Assembly (NCBI GenBank): GCA_023614405.1
Contig: CM042694.1
Span: forward strand, 482,953,392 to 483,017,391
Direction of reading: 5' to 3'
From: Avena insularis
Lineage: Eukaryota; Streptophyta; Magnoliopsida; Poales; Poaceae
DNA: 64,000 bases
Shown here: positions 9,884-20,444 of the stretch, piece by piece
Position numbering within the stretch: the stretch's first letter is position 1
Layout of the letters: every line of letters starts with the position of its first letter
The notes under the pieces: model-generated
Seen by the model: the letters and a program-made list of their open reading frames with translations, nothing else
Told to the model about the DNA's origin: nothing
Database searches by the model: none
Translations under genes and position numbers: made by a program

Positions 9884-10685
9884 ATGGGCACGCTTCACAT
9901 GCCTGACCAGCCGACAACACCATCGATTGCTCCAGCATCATGGTTCCCTCCGCCGATCGGCACCCTCAGTGAACTCAATGCCTCGACAACAGTCGAGAAT
10001 ACGGACAGTGACAGCAGTCACGAATCTGATCTGGGCGATCTAGCAACTGAAGACGGAGCCTACGGTTCCAGATCTAAAAGTTGTGGGAGTAGCAGCTTCC
10101 CCAACCACTTCATGTGCGCCGTCATCAACGCGGGCGACTCCTCTGCCAATCGCGACAACACGAGCAACGGTGGCAATGGAACTGACCCGCCAAACGGCGG
10201 CATACCTAATGGCGGACCACCCAATGGCAGACCACCCAACGGCGGCCCTACTAACAGCGCCCCCGTCAACAACGGAGGGGTAGACGAACTCCCTACCATG
10301 GTGAACGAGCAAACTAGCGAACACGTCGTGATCAGGCTCAACGATCTCGAGTGGGCCCGCTGCCGAGAAGCCCTACGAGGCCACCCTCTGCCCTTCGGCT
10401 CCCCGCAAGAACTATTGATGGGCTACCATTGGCTCCTGAAAGAGGAGTACAAACACCAACTACAAACAATCGCGCAACTCGAGGCGTGTAAAAAGGCGGC
10501 AGACGAGTCGAGCCTCCAACGAGCTGGGCTCTCCTCCCATAGAGGATCCTCCTCCAAGTGCAACGAGTACATCGCAAACAAGAGGCGATCTCGACTGTCC
10601 CACCTCACTGAACAAGAGCGTGTAGAAGCTGCAAAGGTCCTCGACTTCGGCTCCATGATGGTGGATACATGTGGCAATGTGCTTC
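9884..10685 (+). pseudogene. gag: gag, N-terminal part (Tat copy 1), cut by an insertion
   Basis: The frame opens with MGTLHMPDQPTTPSIAP. It holds an Asn/Gly/Pro-rich repeat (PNGGPPNGRPPNGGPTN, around residues 100-125) and a basic, helical C-terminal part. It runs without a stop to the insertion point of the Sabrina-like element at 10685, and the frame resumes at 16277. Upstream, the same frame is open from the LTR but broken by TAG at 9881-9883, so the true start could lie further left. The protein would form the virus-like particle that packages the RNA. The ORF readable on to 10717 uses LTR bases of the inserted element and is not the natural end. Confidence 0.75.
10681..10685. repeat. target-site duplication GCTTC (left; right copy 16272-16276)
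   Basis: GCTTC stands immediately before TGATACATTG and immediately after the GGGCCATCA end at 16271. Together with the re-joining gag frame this fixes both ends of the nested element. Confidence 0.93.
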
Positions 10686-12261
10686 TGATACATTGCAAAT
10701 GTATCTATAATTTTTGATGTTCCATGCTTGGTTTTATCAACTTTCTTGTGTTTTGCCCACACTTTGGAGTACTTTTCATATTATTTCTTAGACTAACCTA
10801 TTAACAAGAGCCACAGTGCCAACTGCTTGTTTTCTGCTGTTTTTGGTTCCAGGAAAGTCAGAAAATGAACATTTTCGGAATTGGACGGGACAAAAGCCAA
10901 AGTGCCTATTTTTCCGGAAGTCATCAGATGCCAGAATACAAGACGGAGAAAGGCTGGGGGCCAGCCACACCACCTGGCCGCGCCAGGGGGTGGTCTGGCC
11001 GACCCCAGCACCCTCTCGGCCTCTCCTTTCGCCTATATATTACCCTCGGGACGAAAACCCTAAGTACCTGATCAAAAATCCATGAAAGAGTCTATAGCCG
11101 TTGTCATCTCCATCCCTAGATCGGGAGGGATCTGAAGCTCTTCCCAATACCCTGCCGGAGAGGGGAATTCACCCTGGAGGCCTTCTTCATCACCATGCAA
11201 GCCTCCGGTGTGATGCATGAGTAGTTCATCCTTGGACTACGGATCCATGTAGTAGCTAGATGGCTGGTTCTCCTCCTTTGTGCTTTCATGTCTAGATCTT
11301 GTGAGCTCCGTTCATGATCAAGATCATCTATTTGTAATTCTGCATGTTGTGTTTATGGGATCCGATGGATATTGAGATGCTATTTCAGATTGATTATTGA
11401 TTCTATCATGTCTTTGTTATTTGTGATCTTGCATGCTTTTCGTTGTTAGTAGCTATCTTGGCCAAGTAGATGCTAGCAACTCCAAGAGTTAGTATTTTTA
11501 TGCTCGATAGTGGGTTCATGCCTCTAGTAATCTGGGGAAGTGACAAAATTCTCTAAGGTACTAGATGTGTTGTTGCTACTAGGGAGAAAACAATAATCCT
11601 TTGTTCATAGAAGAATCGTATTGTTTACTTTACACGCAATTCATAAAACAATAATCTGTTGCTTGCAACTTAATACTGGAGGGGGTTCGAATGATAACCT
11701 GAAGGTGGATTATTAGTCATAGATGCAGTTGGATGGCGGTCTATGTATAATGTTGTAATGCCCAATCAAGTTCCAAAAGAGTCAAGCTGATTAGTATATG
11801 CATGTATTGCTTTCTCGATGTTTGTTAATTGCTCCGCTGTAATTTGTTCACCCAGCATGTTATCTATCTTAAGGAGAGCCACCTCTAGTGAACTATGGAT
11901 CCTGGTCCTTTGTTTTACATACAATCTATAAACTATTTACTGCTTTGTGTTTACTTTCTGCAAACTATTACTTCCTTCCATTCGATACGTTTAATCCTTT
12001 GTTTTCAGCAAAACCAGGGAGATTGACAACCTCATCGCAAGTTGGGGACAGAGTTCTGTGGTTCTGTTGTGCAGGTCTCCACGTTGCTGTTGGCACCGGT
12101 AGTGCGCCCTGCCAACGTTCAGCTAGCTACACCTTTGGGGTGTTTCCTTGCTCCTACTGGATTGATACCCTTGGTTTTGTACTGAGGGAAAACTTGCTGC
12201 TGTGCTCATCATACCTTCCTCTTGGGGTTCCCCAACGATCTCGATATATTTTGGGCCATCA
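10686..12261 (+). repeat. 5' LTR of the Sabrina-like element
   Basis: 1,576 bp, starting TGATACATTGCAAATGTATC and ending TTTTGGGCCATCA. A TATA-like TATATATTA is at about 11034-11042. The first 20 bases form a perfect 8-bp stem with a 3-base loop. Confidence 0.9.
11032..11042 (+). promoter_or_regulatory. TATA-like core promoter in the Sabrina-like LTR
   Basis: CCTATATATTACCC lies in a locally GC-rich part of the LTR, followed by GACGAAAACCCTAA. Only one full copy exists because the matching part of the 3' LTR is deleted. Confidence 0.5.
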
Positions 12262-12272
12262 AGCATATTTTC

Positions 12273-12290
12273 TGGCGCCGTTACCGGGGA
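12273..12290 (+). other. primer-binding site, tRNA-Asp type
   Basis: TGGCGCCGTTACCGGGGA starts 11 bases after the LTR. It is complementary to the 3' end of plant tRNA-Asp apart from one base, the primer typical of the Athila lineage. Confidence 0.8.
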
Positions 12291-12445
12291 GTCAAGGACA
12301 TGTTCACAAGGGAGTCCCTCATAACCAATCTCTTTACTTTGTTATTTTTGTTTTGCTTAGTTTGTTTTGTTTGCTTGTTTCTTTATCAAAAACACACACA
12401 AAATTAGTTTTACTAGTTTGCTTTCTTAGTTGAAAACCCAAAAAA

Positions 12446-14371
12446 ATGACTTCTCTTGAAAACACTAAGTTGTGTGACTTCACTAGCACCAACAACAATG
12501 ATTTTATGAGCAGACCTATTGCTCCACCTGTGCCTGAAGATATTTTCTTTGAGATAAAACCTGCTTTGCTCAATCTTGTTATGAGAGAAAAAATTCCTGG
12601 TATTGGTAATCAAGATGCTACTGCCCATCTAAATAACTTTGTTGAAATCTATGAGATGCAAAAGCATAGGGATGTAGATGGTGATATTATTAAGCTGAAA
12701 TTGTTTCCTTTCTCTTTGAGAGGAAAAGCTAAAGAATGGTTGAATTCCTTAACTAAGAATAGTATTGATTCTTGGACTAAGTGCAAAGATGCTTTCATTG
12801 GAAAACAGTATCCTCCTGCTAAGATTATATCTATGAGAAGTGAAATAATGAAGTTTAATAAATCTGATAATGAACATGTTGCTCAAGCTTGGGAAAGAAT
12901 GAAATCTTTGGTTAAGAATTGTCCCACTCATGGACTGACTGCTTGGATGATCATCCAAACTTTTTATGCAGGATTGAACTATTCTTCAAGGAACCTATTG
13001 GATTCTGCTGCTGGAGGTACCTTTATGACCATCACTTTGGGTGCTGCAACAAAACTTCTGGACAATATGATGGTTAATTATTCTGAATGGCATACTGAGA
13101 GAGCTCCACAAGGTAGGAAGGTAAATTCTTTTGAGGAAACTTCCTCCTTGAGTGATAAGATTGATATTATTATGTCTATGCTTGTTAATGGGAAAGCCCA
13201 TATTGATCCAAATAATTTCCCTTTAGCCTCTTTGGTTGCTCAAGAAGAGCAAGTTGATGTGAACTTCATAAGAAATAACAATTTTGGCAATAATGCCTAT
13301 AGGAGTAATTTTGGTAACAACAATTATAAGCCATATCCTCCCAACAATGGTAATGCTTATGGAAGTTCCTACAACAATAATAGGAGTGTTCCCTCTAAAC
13401 TTGAAGTTATGATTAAGGACTTTATTAGTAAACAAACTGCTTTCAATAAAACTATTGAGGAAAAACTCTCTAATGCTGAAAGAAATATAGCATCTTTGGC
13501 TGAAGCTCAATCTTCTTTGAATAAAATAGCTGCTAAACCTGAAACTAATGATTATCCCTTTACAGCTACTAATGCTATACAAGTAAGAATTGATGAAAAT
13601 GTTAGACTATTAGTTGAATTACATGCTAAGTGGGAAAGAGAACATGAAATTGCTAGAAACATTAGTGTTTCTACTATTACCACCACTAGTGTTGAGGCTA
13701 GTAATAGTTCTACTACTTTAGATGATAAATTTGATTTTGATCTTGATGGTTGCAATATCTCTGAAGTTATTAAGTTCCTACAAAATCTTGCTAAAATCCC
13801 TAATGCTAGTGCTATGAACATGGCCTTTACAAAACACATTACTGATGCTCTCATAAATATTAAAGAAGAAAAGATGAAACATAAAGCTTCTATTCCTATA
13901 AAACAAGAAGATGGTTGGGAACCTATCATTAATATGAAAGTGAATGACTTTGATTTCAAAGCTTTATGTGATCTTGATAGTAGTGTTTTTGTTATGCCTA
14001 GAAGGATTTATCATATGCTTGATTTGCCTCCACTTGAAGATTGTTATTTGAATGTCCCACTTGATGATAATGCTAAAAAGAAACTCATGGGGAGTATTAA
14101 TGATGTTCTTATTATGGTTAACAATGCCTATGTCCCCGTTGATTTCTATGTTTTGGATGTTGAATGCAATGCTTCTTGTCCTATTACTTTGGGAAGACCT
14201 TTTCTTAGAACTATTGGTGCCATTATTGATATGAAAGAAGGCACCATTAAATATCAACTCCCACTCAAGAAAGGAATAGAACACTTCCCTAAGAAGAGAG
14301 AGAAGATTTCTTTTTCTTCTCCTATGAAAATAAAATTTGGTCTTAATGCTTCTTCATTTGAGAACACTTGA
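12446..14371 (+). CDS. gag: gag-protease polyprotein of the Sabrina-like element
   Basis: A 641-codon frame without a stop, opening MTSLENTKLCDFTSTNNND. Residues about 45-190 are the retrotransposon gag domain of the Athila type (LKLFPFSLRGKAKEWLNSL near residue 84). An Asn/Gly/Tyr-rich linker follows (about 275-315), then a helical stretch (about 320-430). A retropepsin-like domain lies near residues 490-600 (VNDFDFKALCDLDSSVFVMP). In relatives the catalytic motif reads D-L-G; here it is D-L-D, so protease activity is doubtful. The product would form capsids. It lies inside the gag gene of Tat copy 1 on the same strand. It is notable that the frame stayed open although the neighbouring Tat pol has many stops. 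Confidence 0.85.
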   Translation: MTSLENTKLCDFTSTNNNDFMSRPIAPPVPEDIFFEIKPALLNLVMREKIPGIGNQDATAHLNNFVEIYEMQKHRDVDGDIIKLKLFPFSLRGKAKEWLNSLTKNSIDSWTKCKDAFIGKQYPPAKIISMRSEIMKFNKSDNEHVAQAWERMKSLVKNCPTHGLTAWMIIQTFYAGLNYSSRNLLDSAAGGTFMTITLGAATKLLDNMMVNYSEWHTERAPQGRKVNSFEETSSLSDKIDIIMSMLVNGKAHIDPNNFPLASLVAQEEQVDVNFIRNNNFGNNAYRSNFGNNNYKPYPPNNGNAYGSSYNNNRSVPSKLEVMIKDFISKQTAFNKTIEEKLSNAERNIASLAEAQSSLNKIAAKPETNDYPFTATNAIQVRIDENVRLLVELHAKWEREHEIARNISVSTITTTSVEASNSSTTLDDKFDFDLDGCNISEVIKFLQNLAKIPNASAMNMAFTKHITDALINIKEEKMKHKASIPIKQEDGWEPIINMKVNDFDFKALCDLDSSVFVMPRRIYHMLDLPPLEDCYLNVPLDDNAKKKLMGSINDVLIMVNNAYVPVDFYVLDVECNASCPITLGRPFLRTIGAIIDMKEGTIKYQLPLKKGIEHFPKKREKISFSSPMKIKFGLNASSFENT

Positions 14372-15270
14372 TTCTTTCTCTTGCTTCTTATGCCTAACTT
14401 AAAGGCATTAAAGAAAAGTACTTATTGGGAGATAACCCAAAAGTTTTAGATGAGTCTTGGAAGTTATTACCTCAGTAATAACCGCTCCTTATCCTTTTTA
14501 TTTGCTTTTTGTGCCAAGAGTAACCTCTAATGAGAGAGAAGTAATGATTGGGAAAGTTGCTGTCCCGAAACAGATTTCTGTGCTTCACCGTAAAAATTTG
14601 TGTAAAATCTCTGGACGTCTTTTTGTGGCGTGAATTTTTGTGATTCTGCCCCAGGTTGTTATCTAACTTTCATTAGCTCAACACTTTTTGATTTGAGCAA
14701 CAGAAGGTCTTCGAAAAAATTCGTCTTTACCTGCTGGTCTATTTTGACAGATTTCTGCCATTTTCTGCATTTGGTTCTTGTTGATTCCTTTTTGAGTTCT
14801 TTTGGGGAATTGAGCTTTTTGAGGGAAGTGCTAAAGTAGCTAGTGTTCTAATGGAAGTTTATTTGGTGTTGGAACTGAACCTTAAGACTTATTATCTTGA
14901 GTGCACTAATGTTGCTAATAAAGATTGTGTGAAGTTTTGTATGAAGGAAAAATTTCAGGTGTATGGAAGGAATGAGTAATGAGATGAAGGATGGACTAAA
15001 GCTGAAGCTTGGGGATGCCACACGTGTCACCCCAAGAAATATCCAAGAAGTACAAGCGTCAAAGCTTGGGGATTCCCAAGGCATCCCCTTCTTCATCAAT
15101 AAAAATCCCAGGTTTCTTCAAAAAGCTTTATTTTTATTGTTTCATGCACAGTTGTGTTGTTCTTGGAGCGTCTTGTTTTTCATTTTTGTTTTGGTTCTTT
15201 GTTTGCTTTATTTTCTTAGTCTGTTGAATAAATTAGTTGGACCCCCTATTTCATACATTGGTTTTCAAAT
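14372..15270 (+). other. non-coding 3' part of the Sabrina-like element
   Basis: It follows the gag stop. I find no pol domain in any frame; the open frames at 14630-14839 and 14963-15379 are Phe/Leu-rich chance frames. The expected polypurine tract and the LTR start are missing because a deletion joins TTGGTTTTCAAAT directly to LTR position 574. Confidence 0.7.
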
Positions 15271-16271
15271 AGATGGCTGGTTCTCCTCCTTTGTGCTTTC
15301 ATGTCTAGACCTTGTGAGCTCCGTTCATGATCAAGATCATCTATTTGTAATTATGCATGTTGTGTTTGCAGGGATCTGATGGATATTGAGATGCTATTTC
15401 AGATTGATTATTGATTCTATCATGTCTTTGTTATTTGTGATCTTGCATGCTTTCTGTTGTTAGTAGCTATCTTGGCCAAGTAGATGCTAGCAACTCCAAG
15501 AGTTAGTATTTATGCTCGATAGTGGGTTCATGCCTCTGGTAATCTGGGGAAGTGACATAAATCTCTAAGGTACTAGATGTGCTGTTCATACTAGGGAGAA
15601 AACAACAATCCTTTGTTCATAGAACAATCGTATTGTTTACTTTACACGCAATTCGTAAAGCAATAATCTGTTGCTTGCAACTTAATACTGGAGGGGATTC
15701 GGATGATAACCTGAAGGTGGATTATTAGTCATAGATGCAGTTGGATGGCGGTCTATGTATAATGTTGTAATGCCTAATCAAGTTCCAAAGGAGTCAAGAT
15801 GATTAGTATATGAATGTATTGCTTTCTCGATGTTTGTAAATTGTCCCTCTGTAATTTGTTCACCCAACATGTTATCTATCTTAAGGAGAGCCACCTCTAG
15901 TGAACTATGGATCCCGGTCCTTTCTTTTGCATACAATCTATAAACTGTTTACTGCTTTGTTTTTACTTTCTGCAAACTATTACTTCCTTCCATTCGATAA
16001 CTTTAATCCTTTGTTTTCAGCAAAACCGGTGAGATTGACAACCTCATCGCAAGTTGGGGACAGAGTTCTGTGGTTCTGTTGTGCAGGCCTCCATGTTCTT
16101 CTTGGCACCGTAGCGCCGCCATAGCGTTCAGCTAGCTACACCTTTGGGGTGTTTCCTTGCTCCTACTGGATTGATAACCTTGGTTTCGTACTGAGGGAAA
16201 ACTTGCTGCTGTGCTCATCATACCTTCCTCTTGGGGTTCCTCAACGAGCTCGATATATTTTTGGGCCATCA
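15271..16271 (+). repeat. 3' LTR of the Sabrina-like element, 5'-truncated
   Basis: 1,001 bp, collinear with 11259-12261 from AGATGGCTGGTTCTCC to GGGCCATCA. The first 573 bp or so, including TGATAC and the TATA region, are absent. Confidence 0.9.
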
Positions 16272-16276
16272 GCTTC

Positions 16277-17220
16277 CAAAAACGCCGCAAGCTGCGGTAA
16301 CAGCGGCCACCATGTACCTCCTCAACAACCAGCCGCCAGCTGGAGATCCTCAAGCTGCTATGCACCAATCTACGATCGCAGGCTTGGGGTTAATCGAGGC
16401 CGCTCTTGACAAAGAACTGACACCGGAGCCGAAGAAAGGCAAGGCTCTGGCAAAACGCTATTCCTCGCCCTCATCCAGCGACGACAGTCACGATCTGTCT
16501 CGACGCCGCCGCTCACGGCAACATGACCACGACTATGACGCACGTGATGACATCACGCAGCGCAAGATCGACAAGTCAAGGGCGCGACGTGCCCGGTCGA
16601 CTGACTTAGAAGACGAAGATGTGGAGCTCTGTGGCGCTAGATGCTTCAGCAGGGCCATCAGGCAAAAGCGAATGCCCAAGGGGTTTAACCTCCCATCAGA
16701 GAACCCAAAGTTTGACGGTCTGCAGGACCCGAAAATCTGGTTAGAGGACCATATATCCTCCGTCAGGCTCCATGGAGGGAGTCGAAGCATGGCCATGCAA
16801 TGCCTGCAGCTACAGCTACAGGGTGCCGCCCGGGCATGGCTCAACAACCTCCCACGCGGATCCATTCACAGTTGGGAAGAGCTGGTCTACAGCTTTGTGC
16901 GCAACTTCAAGAGCACCTACAAAAGGCTCGCGTCAATCGAAGAACTGAGGTGCTGCCAGCAAAGGTCGGGTGAGTCACTACACTCGTACATCCAGAGGTG
17001 GTCCATCATCAAGAACTCCGCGGAAAATATCTCGGAGGATCGCGCAATCGACGCATTCAACGGCGGCGTTCGCCCCATAGAGCTCAGGGAGGAGCTGGGC
17101 TGCTCGAAGCCCAAAACCATTGACCACCTGATGGAAATCGCGAATCGGTGGGCAGATGGAGAAGATTCGGTGAAAAATCGTGTTCACTCTGACGATGAAG
17201 CAGAACTCGAGCGCAGATGA
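16277..17220 (+). pseudogene. gag: gag, central capsid part (Tat copy 1)
   Basis: The frame continues the gag fragment that ends at 10685 once the insertion is removed. It has a Ser/Arg/Asp-rich linker, then the retrotransposon gag domain at about 16670-17130 with PKGFNLPSENPKFDG, IWLEDHISSVRLHGG and ARAWLNNLPRGSIHSWEELV. The frame ends at TGA 17218-17220 and the zinc-knuckle-like part follows in another frame, so there is a frameshift near 17200-17430. Function: capsid formation and RNA packaging. Confidence 0.8.
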
Positions 17221-17436
17221 GATCGCCGAAGCAAACGTCGAATGTGCATCTACGATGACCGCGACGACGTCAACATGGTCGCAGTCGGCTACGCCGACAG
17301 ACGCGACGACAACCGCAACAGCGGCTACCGCAGCGGTGGACACCACGACTCCGGGAAAACCACGCAAGTATGGTAGCGCCGCACTCGCGACGAGACACCC
17401 GCAACATCCATTGAGGATAAGCTGTCCCGGCAATGC

Positions 17437-18468
17437 ATGGTGCACTTCTACATCGACAAGCATGACGGCAAAAAGAAATCCAGCCACCTCCTCAAAGACT
17501 GTCGCGAGTTCCTCAAACTTCATGAGGGTCTGGCTCGGATGAATCACGACGCAGTCAACAGGGGATACGGAGCCGCCCCAGGCGTTGTGGCACATGGAGC
17601 TCCTCCACCACCACTCGGACCACCGCCAAATACAGTTGTGCCAGACCAGCACCACGGAGGCGAGCCGTACCCACTTGCCATGGGTACCATGATGATCCAA
17701 AAGGGCCGCCCCTCTAATCGGGTGCAAAAGGCCATCACTCGCCAAGTGAATCTAGCGACAAACTCACCAAAATCCACCACTGAGTACCTCAGTGGAAGCG
17801 ACTCCTGCATCACCTTCGACAAGCGCGACCATCCGCGCCAAGTACCTCGTCCAGGCCACTGTCCCCTCGTACTCGAGGCACAAATTGGAGGCTTCGACAT
17901 GAGCCGCGTCTTCATGGATGGCGGAAGCGGCATCAACCTTATGTTCGCGAGTACCTTGCGAGCAATGAGGATCCCTATGACCTGCCTAGAGGCCTCGGAC
18001 ACAACATTCCATGGCATCGTCCCAGGCAAGGGCGTATATCCCCTTGGCAAAATCAACCTCGACGTCATATTTGGCACGCCGAAAAACTTTCGATGTGAGC
18101 GCATCGACTGGCCCTCATAGTACCACTGCATCCTCAGATGTGTCGTGTTTGCTAGGTTCATGGCAGTGCCACACTACGCCTATCTGCAGATGAAAATGCC
18201 AGGCCCTAATGGCGTCATCACAATCAACGGGAGTTTTGAGAGGTCCGACAGTTGTGACAGGGAGTTCGACAGAATTTCCCAGTCCTTCGTCATGCAGGAG
18301 GAACTCGCAAGATTGAAGGAGTCGACAGACAACAGTCTGCCTCCCCTGAGCCGGCCAAGTTCACCCGACATGTCCTTCGACTCATCGGTACACACGAAGA
18401 AAGTTCAGGTCCACCCATCGGATCCCGCCAAAACGGCCCTCATCGCCAACAACTTGAGTCCCGCATAG
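17437..18468 (+). pseudogene. gag C-terminus and aspartic protease (Tat copy 1)
   Basis: It opens with the zinc-knuckle-like motif (HFYIDKHDGKKKSSHLLKDC). A Pro/Gly-rich linker follows, then the retropepsin-like domain with VFMDGGSGINLMFASTLRAM, where D-G-G replaces the usual D-S/T-G. The first frame stops at 18118-18120; the rest (FMAVPHYAYLQMKMPGPNG) continues from about 18145 in another frame, so there is a second frameshift. It stops again at 18466-18468, before the RT domain. Role: cleavage of the polyprotein. Confidence 0.75.
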
Positions 18469-18531
18469 GAACTCGCGCTCGTCGAATTCCTTCGTGAGCA
18501 CTGAGAAATCTTCGCTTGGTGTCCAGCGGAC

Positions 18532-19136
18532 ATGCCAGGAGTTCCCAGGGAATTCGCTGAGCACGCACTCAATGTCAACCCAGATGCAAGGCCAGTCAAA
18601 CAAACAATTCGGCGACTATCTGAGCCAAGAGCAAAAGCAGTCGTAATGGAGATCAACAGACTCCTTGACGCCAAATTCATACGCGAGATCAAGGAAAGTA
18701 CTTGGCTCTCCAACACGGTGCTAGTACCAAAAAAGGACACGGATATCCTACAGATGTGCGTGGATTTCACCTCTCTGAATAAGCACTGCCCGAAGGACCA
18801 CTTCCCACTGCCATGAATCGATCAGATCATTGACTCCACCGCGGGATGTGAGCGCCTCTGCTTCCTTGATGCCTACTCAGGCTACAATCAAATTTGAATG
18901 AAGGAGGAGGATCAAGAGAAAACAACGTTTACAATGCCTTTTGGTGTGTTCTGCTATAACACAATGCCCTTCGGGCTAAAAAATGTAGGAGCCACCTACC
19001 AGTGGTGCATGCAGGCTTGCCTCAAGAACCAACTTGGTCGCAACATCCAAGTCTATGTTGACGACATCGTAATCAAGACCAAAGAAGAAGCTTCACTAAT
19101 CGACGATTTACACGAAACCTTCGCCAACCTCGACCG
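18532..19136 (+). pseudogene. reverse transcriptase (Tat copy 1), with an internal deletion
   Basis: It begins PGVPREFAEHALNV, then WLSNTVLVPKKD and MCVDFTSLNKHCPKDHFPLP, TGA at 18814-18816, LCFLDAYSGYNQI, TGA at 18895-18897, MPFGLKNVGATYQ, and the catalytic YVDDIVIKT at about 19050-19080. After HETFANL (about 19130) it jumps into the region before GEKALPFYQLL with a frame change. About 60 residues (thumb and connection) present in the T2 element are missing. Both TGA codons sit where relatives have arginine (CGA). It would copy RNA into cDNA but is inactive. Confidence 0.82.
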
Positions 19137-19157
19137 CTCGGTCGATTCATCAGTCGA

Positions 19158-20444
19158 ATGGGCGAAAAGGCACTGCCCTTCTACCAACTTCTCTGCAAGG
19201 CTGACAAGTTCGAGTGGACCAATGAGGCACAGGAAGCATTCGAAGACCTCAAGCGCCTACTGTCCACCTTGCTAGTACTGGTGACCCAAGGCGAAAGGGA
19301 ACCACTGTTGCTATACATCTCCGCCACCAACCAGGTGGTCAGCACAGTACTCGTGGTAGAACAAGCCGAGGAAAACAAGGTCCATGGGGTACAGCGCCCA
19401 GTCTACTACCTCTGCGAGGTACTCACGCCAACAAAGCAGCGGTACCCGCACTACCAGAAACTGGCGTACAACGTCTTCATGACAGCCCGGCGACTGCGCC
19501 ACTACTTCCAGGAACACCCAGTCGTGGTAGTCAACGATGCCCCTCTTGGGCATATCCTCAACAATCCTGACGCCACCGGACGAGTCGCGCTTTGGGGGAT
19601 CGAAGTGTCTCCACGAGACATTACATATGAAAAATGCGATGCAATCAAGTCGCAAGTTTGCCCTGACTTCCTCGTGCACTGGATGGAGAACCAGCTCCTT
19701 GAAAAACCAGATATGTCCTACCTCTAGACAATGCACTTCGACGGATCCAAGCGAAAGGATGGAGCTGGCGCAGGTGTCATACAGACATCGCCCCAGGGAT
19801 ACAAGCTGAAATATATTCTGCGAATGCAGTTCACCACCGCCAACAATGAAGCTGAATATGAGGCCCTGCTACACGGGATGAGGATGGCAAAATCCTGCGG
19901 CGCTAAGCGGCTCATAATATACGGCGACTCCAAGCTGCTCGTCAACCAGACAATGCACGAGTGCGACACACTGAACGACAATATGATCGCCTACCGCGAC
20001 CTCTACGACACACTCGAAGGGGACTTCAACGGTTGTGAGTTGCGACACATAGGCCGCGAAAGCAATGAAGAGGCAGACGCACTCGCCAACATTGGCTCTA
20101 CCTGCGCCCCCATACCACCTGGGGTATTTCTCGAGCACATTTGCGAACACTCCATCAAGCCAAAGGCCGCAGAGAAGAAAACAAGCGCAACAACAGACTC
20201 GGGGGCTATGCTACCCAATGAGCGAATGGCACTCGATGACCTGGAGATTGACACAGGACTCGAAGGACTGACGAGTGTCATGATGATCGAGCCATCTTGG
20301 ACACAAATGTACATCACATACCTTATCAGCAAGAGGCTACCGGACGATCCGACTGACGCATGGCACATTGCGTGGCGATCCAAGGCATTCGCTGTTATCA
20401 ACGGCGAACTATACAAGTGCAGCATCACAGGAGTACTCCAATGA
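19158..20444 (+). pseudogene. RNase H and second (archaeal-type) RNase H (Tat copy 1)
   Basis: First part, 19158-19727: GEKALPFYQLL, LLLYISATNQVVSTVLVVEQ, RPVYYLCEVLTPTKQRYPHY and RLRHYFQEHPVVVV, the RNase H fused to RT in Ty3 elements. TAG at 19725-19727 replaces the Trp (TGG) seen in copy 2. Second part, about 19731-20105: MHFDGSKRKDGAGAGV, ANNEAEYEALLHGM, LIIYGDSKLLVNQ and RESNEEADALANIGS, an archaeal-type RNase H with its acidic residues present. A linker to integrase follows, ended by TGA at 20442-20444 where copy 2 has CGA. Having both RNase H domains is diagnostic of the Tat lineage. Confidence 0.85.

Larger units (their letters stand above)
10686..16271 (+). mobile_element. Sabrina-like (Athila-lineage) gag-only LTR retrotransposon nested in Tat copy 1
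   Basis: 5,586 bp with a full 5' LTR, a tRNA-Asp primer site, one uninterrupted gag-protease ORF and a 3' LTR lacking its first 573 bp or so. There is no RT, RNase H or integrase between the gag stop (14371) and the 3' LTR. It is therefore non-autonomous, as is known for Sabrina in Triticeae. The family name rests on my recollection of its LTR and gag, the lineage on the gag sequence and primer site. Overlapping LTR parts differ by roughly 4-5 percent by eye. Confidence 0.85.

Noticed and set aside
10040..10762. Several minus-strand ORFs in gag of Tat copy 1
   Set aside because: Shadows of the gag frame caused by its Pro/Gly/Asn-rich codons; no domain.
14963..15379. 138-codon plus-strand ORF at the 3' side of the Sabrina-like element
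   Set aside because: It spans the deletion junction into the LTR and is rich in Phe, Leu and Cys from T-rich DNA; no domain.
16978..18161. Long minus-strand ORFs (255 and 205 codons) opposite gag and protease
   Set aside because: The plus strand carries recognisable gag, zinc-knuckle-like and protease motifs; the minus frames have none and are a by-product of codon bias.
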